Positions 1 to 6,084 of a stretch of DNA of 6,362 bases are shown piece after piece. Numbering within the stretch: position 1 is the stretch's first letter; every line of letters starts with the position of its first letter. The translations under genes and the position numbers were made by a program. Location: the NCBI GenBank assembly GCA_015490105.1, contig WFYK01000127.1, positions 1 to 6,362 of the forward strand, written 5' to 3'. The notes beneath the pieces are model-generated. The model was given only the letters and a program-made list of their open reading frames with translations, was not told where the DNA came from and did not search any database. The stretch is from Aquificaceae bacterium (GTDB lineage Bacteria; Aquificota; Aquificia; Aquificales; Aquificaceae).

Positions 1-1177
1 CCTCAAGAGAACCTTTAAAAGACGATAGATCTTGCTTTATTCTTTGTATATCCGTTTCAATAGTTTTGAGCTTCTCTTCCGTGCGGGAGATTTCAGATTT
101 TATAGACTTAATATCCATTAGCTTTTGTATTAGGTCTTCAAGCTGTGCTATTTTGCTTGCAATTTCTTCCATTTCTTTCCTTTTGAGAGGCTCTAAATTT
201 AGTTTTTCTTTAATACTTTCTATGCTTTCTGTAACCTTATCCAGATCCCTCCTGAGAGTTTCTATTTTGGCTTCCAACTTCGTTTTTTCTGAATAGAGCT
301 CCCTTTTCTTAATGTCTAAGCTTTTATATTCTTGAACTAAGCCCGCATATGGGCGAACAGCCTTTGCTTTTTTGACTTTCTCCTTCAGTTTCTCTATATA
401 GCTTTCCTTTTGCTTGAGTTCTTTAAGATATTGCTCGAGTTCTTTTGCTTGTTTTTCTAACTTTTCCTTTTGAACCGCTTTTTGTAGTTGATCTTTTAGT
501 CTTTCGAGATCCTCTTTGAGGGATCTCTCCCTATCTTTGTAGCGTTCAAGCCTGCACTCGAGTTCCTCCAACTTTTGAGGTGTGGCGTCTTGAAGAAGTC
601 TTAGCTCACCCTCAAGGGTTTTTATTTCATCTTCTAAGGGTTTTGCTTTGTTTGATGCAAGTTCTCTGACCTTTTTGAAGATATCCATACCCGAGAGTTT
701 TATTAGGATTTCTCTCCTCTCTTCTGATTTGGAGGGTTTCAAAAACCTGTCAAACGCCCCCTGTGGAAGTAGTATTACCTTTGTAAAGGTCTCATAGTTC
801 ACTCCCAGGATATTTTCTATGGCCTTGTTTGTGTCCTTTTGGCTTCTGAAGAATTTTCTAACACCGTTTTCGTAAAGCCTGACGTCCCCCCCAGATCGAA
901 GGGATAGGAATCTTTCAACGGTGTATACCTTTCCGTTGACCGCAAAGTCCAAAACAACCCTCATCGTATCGGTTCCCTTGGATATTAGCTCCTTTAGTTC
1001 TCTTTGGCCTATCCTCGGCACTCTCCCAAAAAGTGCAAAGGTTATTGCATCTACTATGCTCGTTTTTCCTGCTCCGGTTCTTCCCTGAATTACAAAGAAG
1101 TTAAGCTTTGAAAAGTCTATCTCTTGGGGTTCCTTGTATACGGTGAAGCCTTTTATGTAGAGTCTCAGGGGTCTCAT
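1..1177 (-). CDS. sbcC: SbcC/Rad50-type DNA repair ATPase, N-terminal part (3' end outside window)
   Basis: This is the N-terminal 392 codons of an SMC-like ATPase; the frame is still open at the window edge. SbcC/Rad50 proteins pair with the SbcD/Mre11 nuclease to process double-strand breaks, hairpins and stalled forks. Visible features are the start MRPLRLYIKGF, typical of the family, a Walker A motif GRTGAGKTS at residues 32-40 (Lys38), and the Q-loop LLPQGAFDRFLK around Gln139. From about residue 165 there is a long Lys/Glu/Leu-rich coiled coil to the edge. The zinc hook, second coil, signature motif and Walker B would lie beyond the window. The ATG overlaps the cutA stop as TGATG, and no Shine-Dalgarno sequence precedes it, so translation is probably coupled to cutA. 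No sbcD is visible. The first 700 bases are AT-rich and CT-biased on the plus strand, as expected from Lys/Glu-rich coiled-coil coding. Family assignment is firm; the choice between the names sbcC and rad50 is not. Confidence 0.93.
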   Translation of the reverse strand, partial: MRPLRLYIKGFTVYKEPQEIDFSKLNFFVIQGRTGAGKTSIVDAITFALFGRVPRIGQRELKELISKGTDTMRVVLDFAVNGKVYTVERFLSLRSGGDVRLYENGVRKFFRSQKDTNKAIENILGVNYETFTKVILLPQGAFDRFLKPSKSEERREILIKLSGMDIFKKVRELASNKAKPLEDEIKTLEGELRLLQDATPQKLEELECRLERYKDRERSLKEDLERLKDQLQKAVQKEKLEKQAKELEQYLKELKQKESYIEKLKEKVKKAKAVRPYAGLVQEYKSLDIKKRELYSEKTKLEAKIETLRRDLDKVTESIESIKEKLNLEPLKRKEMEEIASKIAQLEDLIQKLMDIKSIKSEISRTEEKLKTIETDIQRIKQDLSSFKGSLE

Positions 1178-1491
1178 CAGGAAAGACTATCGTCTATCCA
1201 GCTAAGGTAATCTTCGTTTCCCGCAACTATAGGAAGAGCAATAATTTCAGGCACCGTGTAGGGGTGAACCTCTTTTACCCTTTCTATCAGTTCCTTTAAC
1301 TTTTCCGCGGAGGTTTTCACCACGAGGAGTGCTTCCGAGTCTTTTTCTATATTTCCCTTCCACCAGTAGACCGAGTTTACTCTCGGAACGACGTTTACGC
1401 AGGCTCCGAGCTTGTTCTCTATTATGTAATCCGCTATCTCTTGACCTTTGTGTTCGGGTGTGGTTATTAGAACTACGAAATACCCCCTCAT
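1177..1491 (-). CDS. cutA: CutA family protein (PII-like trimer)
   Basis: This is a complete 104-residue CutA, the usual length for the family core. CutA proteins form very stable ferredoxin-fold trimers resembling PII signalling proteins. They were named for divalent-cation (copper) tolerance in E. coli, but their biochemical role is unsettled. Family signatures seen here are VVLITTPE near the N-terminus, the conserved cysteine in GACVNVVP (Cys31), YWWKG at 42-46, HPYTVPEII at 76-84 and DYLSWI at 94-99. The start ATG gives the expected N-terminus with no extension. A GAGGT ribosome-binding sequence overlaps the stop of the upstream redoxin gene, but 13 bases separate it from the ATG, and the ATG lies in the loop of a small G:C hairpin (described separately). 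The stop shares one base with the sbcC start. No signal peptide or membrane segment is present, so the protein is cytoplasmic. Confidence 0.96.
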   Translation of the reverse strand: MRGYFVVLITTPEHKGQEIADYIIENKLGACVNVVPRVNSVYWWKGNIEKDSEALLVVKTSAEKLKELIERVKEVHPYTVPEIIALPIVAGNEDYLSWIDDSLS

Positions 1492-1496
1492 GGGGG
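1483..1496 (-). promoter_or_regulatory. Hairpin enclosing the cutA start codon
   Basis: On the transcript five Cs (1496-1492) are followed by AUGA (1491-1488) and five Gs (1487-1483). These form a perfect 5-bp all-G:C stem whose four-base loop contains the cutA AUG. It is immediately preceded by AAAATTTT and lies 13 bases from the GAGGT Shine-Dalgarno at 1509-1505. The sequence is seen directly; any effect on translation, including temperature response, is inference. The GGGGG half falls in codons 2-3 (Arg-Gly), which other codons could have encoded, so the run of G is not forced by the protein. Confidence 0.5.
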
Positions 1497-1507
1497 AAAA
1501 TTTTACC

Positions 1508-1780
1508 TCAGCTTTCCTGCCAACCTTTCTCTATGAGTTCCCTCGCCTTGTCCTCTTCAGGAACACCTACGAAAGCGAGTTTCCCGTCCACTATCGATGA
1601 AGGAACACCCCTTATCATAAGTTTAGTCACCCAGTATCTACCTTCCGGTGTGGCTATATCCAAAACTTCGTATTTGAAGCCGTATTCTTCTTGAAGTTTT
1701 CTCCAAAGTGCATCCGCGTGAGGACAGGTCGGACACCACTGAGACACAAGAAGTATAACGTGCCTGTCTTGTGCACCCAT
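1508..1780 (-). CDS. Small thioredoxin/glutaredoxin-fold protein with CPTC active site
   Basis: This is a complete 90-residue protein with a minimal thioredoxin fold. The first beta strand (HVILLVSQ) leads into WCPTC, giving the redox pair Cys16-Pro-Thr-Cys19 at the start of the first helix. The second strand is YEVLDIAT. The conserved cis-proline is in RGVPS (Pro60) before the strand SIVDGKLAFVG, and a final helix ends the protein. Length and layout resemble glutaredoxin-like or archaeal mini-thioredoxins, and a thiol-disulfide reductase role is likely; the substrate is unknown. No signal peptide is present, so it should be cytoplasmic. The ATG lies one base after the stop of the GcvH-like gene and has a good ribosome-binding site (GAGGTG, 8-base spacer), so the two are almost certainly co-expressed. 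The adjacent carrier protein has a C-terminal CxxC and a lipoyl dithiol, either of which could be a partner; that is inference. Confidence 0.9.
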   Translation of the reverse strand: MGAQDRHVILLVSQWCPTCPHADALWRKLQEEYGFKYEVLDIATPEGRYWVTKLMIRGVPSSIVDGKLAFVGVPEEDKARELIEKGWQES

Positions 1781-1781
1781 C

Positions 1782-2258
1782 TCACATACACCTCATACAA
1801 ACGATATCCCACTCGTCTATATGGGCTTTCATCTCTTCGAGAGCCTTTTCACCGCTCACGAGGTCCTTGAGATCCCTTTCCAAGTTAGAGGGCTTTAGCT
1901 TTACTATCCAAGCTTCTCCGTAGGGGTCTATGTTTATGAAGTTAGGATCCTCTGCAACTTTCTCGTTTACTTCAACTACTTCACCCTCAACAAGCGCAGG
2001 GACAGGTCCAGCCCACTTCCCGCTTTCTAAAGTAGCTACAGGTTTACCTTTCTTAACCTTAGTCCCTACTGGCTTTATGCGGGCATGCAAAAGTCTTCCT
2101 GCCCTCGTTTGACCTACATCGGTAAGGCCCATAGTTACGGTCCCGTCCTCGTTTACCCTTAACCAAACTTGGTTTTCTACGTCGTAGTATAGGTCTTTTG
2201 GAATCATACAACCTTGGTATTCCCAAGAGTTGCCAAAATCTTGAACCTTCTTTTCCAT
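1782..2258 (-). CDS. gcvH: GcvH-like lipoyl carrier protein with terminal CxxC
   Basis: This is a 158-residue protein of the GcvH/lipoyl-domain family, somewhat longer than typical GcvH (about 125-130). The lipoylation site is Lys81 in LESGKWAGPVPA; upstream GLTDVGQTRAG matches the family core, and downstream VNEKVAEDPNFIN and DPYGEAWIVKL are also typical. GcvH shuttles the aminomethyl group in glycine cleavage. The SGKW(A/V)GP form of the site, the N-terminal WEYQGC segment (Cys17) and the C-terminal CMRCM (Cys154, Cys157) differ from housekeeping GcvH. They fit the paralogues, several of which occur in Aquificota, that include the lipoate-binding proteins of the sulfur-oxidising sHdr system. 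I recall the GC-x-x-P-x-DLYYDVEN segment from that subgroup but cannot check it. No gcvP, gcvT or hdr gene is in view. The ATG at 2258 has only AGG two bases upstream; Met18 (2207), preceded by AAGG, is an alternative start but would drop Cys17. The symbol denotes family only. Confidence 0.88.
   Translation of the reverse strand: MEKKVQDFGNSWEYQGCMIPKDLYYDVENQVWLRVNEDGTVTMGLTDVGQTRAGRLLHARIKPVGTKVKKGKPVATLESGKWAGPVPALVEGEVVEVNEKVAEDPNFINIDPYGEAWIVKLKPSNLERDLKDLVSGEKALEEMKAHIDEWDIVCMRCM
1789..1794 (-). promoter_or_regulatory. Ribosome-binding site of the redoxin gene, inside the end of gcvH-like
   Basis: GAGGTG lies 8 bases before the ATG at 1780. It is embedded in the last codons (Met-Arg-Cys-Met) of the GcvH-like gene. 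It supports the chosen start and means ribosomes finishing the carrier protein pass directly over the next initiation site. Confidence 0.75.
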
Positions 2259-2263
2259 AACCT

Positions 2264-2299
2264 AATAATTAGTATAAACGTTTACTTACTTACGTGCAA
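2264..2299 (-). promoter_or_regulatory. Possible sigma70 promoter for gcvH-like-redoxin-cutA-sbcC
   Basis: On the minus strand TTGCAC (2299-2294) and TATACT (2276-2271) are separated by exactly 17 bases. The -10 matches consensus at five of six positions and the -35 at three. The -35 lies in the last codons of pabB and the -10 in the 27-base gap. A start at about 2264-2262 would leave only some 4-6 leader bases before the gcvH ATG, so the transcript would be nearly leaderless unless Met18 is the real start. This is a match by eye and no mapped transcript is known to me. No terminator hairpin is visible in the gap, so read-through from pabB is possible too. Confidence 0.45.
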
Positions 2300-3326
2300 G
2301 GCTCTCAAGATCGCAAAAGGCTTTAACTTTAAGGAAAAGTTCTCTAACCTCCTTATCGGGGTCGGAATCCCAAACTATACCGCATCCCGCAAAGTAGGTC
2401 AGGGTATCTCCCGTCCCGTAGGCTGTTCTGATCAAAACGCTTAGGGTGAAGTTATCTTCGTTTAAAACAAGTCCTCCCGCACCGCAGTAGTATCCTCTTG
2501 CGTGTTCTTCAAGTAGGTCTATTATTTCGACAGCCCTCCTCTTGGGCGCGCCGGTTACAGAAGCCGGCGGGAAGGTGGATCTGATAATTTCTTCAAAAGA
2601 AGCTTTTGTTTTTGCCTCTACCGTCGAGTGCATTTGATACAGGGTTTCGTATTCAGTAACTTTGAAAAGTTCACTGACTCTTACGCTACCCGTCTCCGCT
2701 ATTTTGCCAAGATCGTTTCTCACCATGTCGGTTATCATCAGGTTCTCCGCCCTTTCTTTTTCGCTTAAAAGGATTTCCTCTTTACTCTTTCCCGTGCCCT
2801 TTATAGGCTTGCTAAGGATTTTGTCTTTTTCCCTCTTGAGGAAAAGCTCCATGGTTCCCGAAACAATCTTTAAATCCCCGAGGTCTAAAAAAAAGGCATA
2901 GGGAACCTTCTGACGTAGGTAGAAGTTCCAAAATATAGCTTCAAGCGGTCCTTGGAAATGGAATTCGAAGGGCGCGGTCAGGTTTATCTGATACACATCC
3001 CCCCTCTCTATGTAGTCCTTTACCTTAAGTATCTTTCTTTTGAAAGTCTCTTCCTTAGGGATCTTCTTCGGGATCAGAAAAGAAGGTTTTAAACGTTGCG
3101 TGGCTTTAGAAAAAGACTCTATCTCGAGGGCTATGAAATTAGGAAAAGGTGACTCTTTTATTTTGGTGCATAGGGTCTGAGAGCTAAGATCGTAGGAAAG
3201 AACGAGGAAAAAGGGAGGCTTTAGGGTTTTGAGTTCTTCTAAGCTATTCCCGAAGACAACTTTCTTTATGTTTGCCCTCAGGATCCCTTCCTCGCATAGG
3301 TATCCCCCTGCAAGGAGGAGGTTCAT
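2286..3326 (-). CDS. pabB: Aminodeoxychorismate synthase component I
   Basis: This is a 346-residue chorismate-binding enzyme. With glutamine-derived ammonia from PabA, PabB converts chorismate to 4-amino-4-deoxychorismate, the precursor of p-aminobenzoate and folate. The deciding motif is KPIKGTG with Lys176. ADC synthases carry the nucleophilic Lys in PIKGT, while anthranilate synthase (TrpE) has Ala there. Other family blocks are ERGDVYQINLT at 107-117, DMVRNDLG at 200-207, HSTVEA at 233-238, PASVTGAPKRRAVEII at 254-269 and GCGIVWDSDPDKE at 314-326. It is about 100 residues shorter than E. coli PabB, mostly in the N-terminal region. Two usually conserved spots deviate: SGTME around 156-160 where SPE is common, and GTGKS where GTxPR is common. 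The ATG overlaps the trpB stop as ATGA and has no Shine-Dalgarno sequence, so translation is probably coupled. No pabA or pabC is in view. The C-terminus shows no fused PabC domain. Confidence 0.92.
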   Translation of the reverse strand: MNLLLAGGYLCEEGILRANIKKVVFGNSLEELKTLKPPFFLVLSYDLSSQTLCTKIKESPFPNFIALEIESFSKATQRLKPSFLIPKKIPKEETFKRKILKVKDYIERGDVYQINLTAPFEFHFQGPLEAIFWNFYLRQKVPYAFFLDLGDLKIVSGTMELFLKREKDKILSKPIKGTGKSKEEILLSEKERAENLMITDMVRNDLGKIAETGSVRVSELFKVTEYETLYQMHSTVEAKTKASFEEIIRSTFPPASVTGAPKRRAVEIIDLLEEHARGYYCGAGGLVLNEDNFTLSVLIRTAYGTGDTLTYFAGCGIVWDSDPDKEVRELFLKVKAFCDLESLARK

Positions 3327-4504
3327 TTGAGTAGATCCATAACGTGAGCTATATCTTTGTCTCCTCTACCTGAAAGATTTACAACAACTATCCCGCCCTT
3401 TCCTATGTCTTTTGCGATCTCGACAGCCTTTATCACCGCATGGGCGGATTCTAAAGCAGGAATGATCCCTTCTGTTTTGGCGAGAATTTTAAAACCTTCT
3501 AAAGCCTCTTCATCCGTCACCGTGGTGTATTCCGCCCTGCCGGTTTCTTTAAGCCAAGCGTGTTCTGGGCCAACTCCCGGATAGTCAAGACCTGCGGAAA
3601 CCGAGTGGGTGTCAAGGATCTGGCCCTCCTGCGTTTGTAGGAAGTAGCTCTTCATCCCATGCAAAACCCCTACTGTTCCGCCTACGAGAGAGCTTGCGTG
3701 TTTACCACTTTCCAATCCAAGACCTCCTGCTTCTACACCTATTAGTTTCACCTCTTCGTGTTCTATGAACGGATAAAAAATTCCCATCGCGTTTGAACCG
3801 CCTCCCACACAGGCAACTATCGCATCTGGGAGTCTGCCTTCCTTTTGAAGTATCTGTTCTTTTGTTTCTTCTCCTATTACCTTTTGGAAGTCTCTGACTA
3901 TTGTGGGAAAAGGATGCGGGCCTACTACCGATCCTATAACGTAGTGGGTAGTCCTTACGTTCGTTACCCAGTCCCTAAGGGCTTCGTTTATAGCGTCTTT
4001 TAAGGTTTTGCTCCCGCTACTTACAACTTTCACCTCCGCTCCGAGTAGGCGCATTCTAAAGAGGTTGAGTTCCTGTCTTTTTGCATCCTCTTCACCCATG
4101 TAAACGGTGCATTCTAATCCAAGGAGTGCACAAGCGGTGGCTGTAGCAACACCGTGCTGTCCCGCGCCCGTTTCCGCAATAACCCTTCTCTTTCCCATAG
4201 CCTTTGTGAGGAGAGCCTGACCCAGAGTGTTGTTTATCTTGTGAGCACCCGTATGAAGGAGATCCTCCCTCTTTAGATATATCTTCGCTCCACCTGTAAA
4301 GTCGGTTAGGTTCTTGGCAAAGTAAAGGGGTGTAGGCCTTCCCGCGTATTCCCTGAGAAGATAAGAAAGCTCTTCCTTAAAGGACGGATCGTCTTTGAGA
4401 CGTTTGTATTCTCTTTCGAGCTCTTCGAGAGCACTCATGAGGGTTTCGGGAACGAACCTTCCCCCGAACTCTCCAAAATACCCCCTCTCGTCGGGCAGGG
4501 TCAT
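3323..4504 (-). CDS. trpB: Tryptophan synthase beta chain
   Basis: This is a complete 393-residue TrpB of the usual length. It joins indole and L-serine to make tryptophan using pyridoxal phosphate, normally in an alpha2beta2 complex with TrpA. Visible landmarks are GYFGEFGGRFVPE at 8-20, the PLP lysine in LLHTGAHKINN (Lys89), the catalytic glutamate in AETGAGQHG (Glu111), the phosphate-binding loop GGGSNAMG at 234-241, LDYPGVGPEH at 306-315 and the C-terminal SGRGDKD at 378-384. The short N-terminus and these motifs fit the TrpB1 (TrpA-partnered) class rather than the longer TrpB2 class. The ATG overlaps the cimA stop as ATGA and has a strong ribosome-binding site. The stop overlaps the pabB start in the same way. 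trpA is not adjacent, unlike in the classical trp operon, which agrees with the dispersed trp genes known in Aquifex. No frameshift or missing catalytic residue is seen. Confidence 0.98.
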   Translation of the reverse strand: MTLPDERGYFGEFGGRFVPETLMSALEELEREYKRLKDDPSFKEELSYLLREYAGRPTPLYFAKNLTDFTGGAKIYLKREDLLHTGAHKINNTLGQALLTKAMGKRRVIAETGAGQHGVATATACALLGLECTVYMGEEDAKRQELNLFRMRLLGAEVKVVSSGSKTLKDAINEALRDWVTNVRTTHYVIGSVVGPHPFPTIVRDFQKVIGEETKEQILQKEGRLPDAIVACVGGGSNAMGIFYPFIEHEEVKLIGVEAGGLGLESGKHASSLVGGTVGVLHGMKSYFLQTQEGQILDTHSVSAGLDYPGVGPEHAWLKETGRAEYTTVTDEEALEGFKILAKTEGIIPALESAHAVIKAVEIAKDIGKGGIVVVNLSGRGDKDIAHVMDLLK

Positions 4505-6084
4505 AAAGTTTCCTCCTCATCCTTCATGAGTTTGTAAAGGATGGCGTCTCTGAGTGCTATCCAAGAAGCTTCTATTACGTTTTCCGAAACGCCTACCGTT
4601 CCCCACTTTCTCCTGCCGTCCGTCGATTCTACCAAGACCCTTACCTTCGCGGATGTTCCTGCGGACTCGTTTATTATCCTGACTTTGTAGTCTATCAGTT
4701 GCATCTCCTTCAAGTTGGGGTAAAACTCTTCGAGGGCCTTCCTTAGGGCCCTATCCAAAGCACTTATAGGTCCGTTTCCGAGAGATGCGGTGTGTTCTTC
4801 TACACCTTCTACCGAAAGCCTGACAGTGGCTTCGGATACGGGCTGATCGTCATCCTTTCGTTTAGCTATCAATACCCTGTAGGCATCAAAATCGAAGTAG
4901 TCTTTCACAAGTCCGAAGTGCCTTTTACACAGAAGTTCTAAGGAGGCTTCCGCTGCTTCAAAGTGGTATCCTTCCTTTTCAAGTTCTTTTACCTTCTCTA
5001 CGAGCTTTAGAACTTCGGGGGAGTTCTCGTCTACCGATATACCAAATTCCCGAAGCTTGTAGATTAGGTTGCTTTTTCCTGCGAGGTCGGAGACGGTGAT
5101 TTTTCTCCTGTTTCCTACTATTTCAGGGTCTATATGTTCGTAGGTTATGGTCTTTTTCATAACCGCGGATGCGTGAACCCCTCCCTTGTGGGCAAAGGCG
5201 CTTTCTCCTACGTAAGGCATGTTTCTGGGAAGAGGCATGTTGGAAAGCTCCGCAACGAATCGGGCAAGTTCCGTAAGTTTCCTAAGATTTTCCTCTTCAA
5301 CCACTTGAAAACCCATCTTGAGTTGCAGGTTTGGGATTATGGAACACAGGTTCGCGTTTCCCGTTCTTTCACCTATGCCGTTTATGGTTCCGTGCACCTG
5401 CCTTGCCCCCGCAAGGACCGCCATTATGGAGTTAGCCACCGCGGTTTCCGAATCGTTGTGGGCGTGGATACCTATCTTTGCATCGGGGAACCTTTTTCTT
5501 ACCTCCGAAGTGATTTCGTAAATTTCATGGGGCAGAGACCCTCCGTTTGTATCACAGAGGACGATCCAGTCCGCACCGCCCTCTAAGGCGGACTTTAAAA
5601 CTTCAAGGGCGTATTCCCTGTTTGCTTTAAACCCATCGAAGAAGTGTTCCGCATCAAAAATAACTTCTTCCACGTGCCTTTTCAAATACTCTACCGTTTC
5701 GTAGACCATGCTAAGGTTTTCTTCCAAAGTTGTTCTGAGAGCTTCCGTAACGTGTAGATCCCAGCTCTTTCCGAAAATGGTAATTACGGGAACCTCAGCC
5801 TTTACAAGAGCCTCTACCTGCTTGTCCTCTTGAACCTTTTTTCCGGGTCTTCTGGTAGATCCGAAGGCTACGATCTTTGAGTGGTTAAAGGCAACCTTTT
5901 TTATCTTTTGAAAAAAGAGGTTATCCTTCGGATTGGCGTAAGGCCACCCTCCTTCTATGTAGTCTATACCGAAGTCATCGAGTTTCTGAGCTATACGGAT
6001 TTTATCTTCTAAAGAAAAGTTCACACCTTCCGCTTGGGATCCGTCTCTGAGTGTCGTATCGTATGTGAAAACCTTATCTCCCAT
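4501..6084 (-). CDS. cimA: (R)-citramalate synthase
   Basis: This is a complete 527-residue enzyme of the isopropylmalate/citramalate synthase family. CimA condenses pyruvate and acetyl-CoA to (R)-citramalate, the first step of the threonine-independent route to 2-oxobutyrate and isoleucine. The catalytic TIM barrel carries DTTLRDGSQ at 9-17, IEGGWPYANPKD at 43-54 (the GWP-x-x-NPKD form is characteristic of this citramalate group rather than LeuA), the metal-binding HAHND at 207-211, GIGERTGN at 236-243 and FAHKGGVHASAV at 297-308. Residues from about 400 to 520 form the LeuA-type regulatory domain, with VRLSVEGVEEHTASLGNGP and ESAGTSAKVRVLVES, suggesting feedback control, presumably by isoleucine. 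The 5' end overlaps the Fur gene by 11 bases; the ribosome-binding site is weak (GAG, 7-base spacer). A homocitrate or isopropylmalate synthase is the main alternative, but motif form and length argue for CimA. Confidence 0.93.
   Translation of the reverse strand: MGDKVFTYDTTLRDGSQAEGVNFSLEDKIRIAQKLDDFGIDYIEGGWPYANPKDNLFFQKIKKVAFNHSKIVAFGSTRRPGKKVQEDKQVEALVKAEVPVITIFGKSWDLHVTEALRTTLEENLSMVYETVEYLKRHVEEVIFDAEHFFDGFKANREYALEVLKSALEGGADWIVLCDTNGGSLPHEIYEITSEVRKRFPDAKIGIHAHNDSETAVANSIMAVLAGARQVHGTINGIGERTGNANLCSIIPNLQLKMGFQVVEEENLRKLTELARFVAELSNMPLPRNMPYVGESAFAHKGGVHASAVMKKTITYEHIDPEIVGNRRKITVSDLAGKSNLIYKLREFGISVDENSPEVLKLVEKVKELEKEGYHFEAAEASLELLCKRHFGLVKDYFDFDAYRVLIAKRKDDDQPVSEATVRLSVEGVEEHTASLGNGPISALDRALRKALEEFYPNLKEMQLIDYKVRIINESAGTSAKVRVLVESTDGRRKWGTVGVSENVIEASWIALRDAILYKLMKDEEETL
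4512..4517 (-). promoter_or_regulatory. Strong ribosome-binding site of trpB inside the cimA 3' end
   Basis: AGGAGG lies 7 bases before the trpB ATG and is formed by the terminal Glu codons of cimA. It is the best Shine-Dalgarno match in the window. It suggests trpB can be initiated independently, unlike pabB and sbcC, whose starts lack one. Confidence 0.8.

Noticed and set aside
1..700. Skewed, CT-rich plus strand resembling a low-complexity or foreign region
   Set aside because: It is explained by Lys/Glu codons of the SbcC coiled coil on the minus strand.
1329..1694. Plus-strand open frame of 121 codons across cutA and the redoxin gene
   Set aside because: It lies opposite two clearly conserved genes, has a Ser/Leu-rich composition typical of an antisense shadow and no family resemblance. 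The same applies to the other plus-strand frames, for example 66-296, 1930-2112, 2214-2444, 2662-2901, 3357-3584, 5134-5586 and 6034-6288.
2282..2293. Three tandem TTAC units at the pabB stop
   Set aside because: They are too short and few to be a meaningful repeat, and no similar copies were noticed elsewhere in the window.
2550..2568. GC-rich inverted repeat (GCCGG, 9-base loop, CCGGC)
   Set aside because: It lies inside pabB in the codons for the conserved ASVTGAP motif, has no U-tract and is far from the gene end, so it is not a terminator.
3312..3321. Perfect Shine-Dalgarno-like AAGGAGGAGG on the plus strand
   Set aside because: It is the complement of the Leu-Leu-Leu codons at the start of pabB. 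The plus strand has no reading frame after it.
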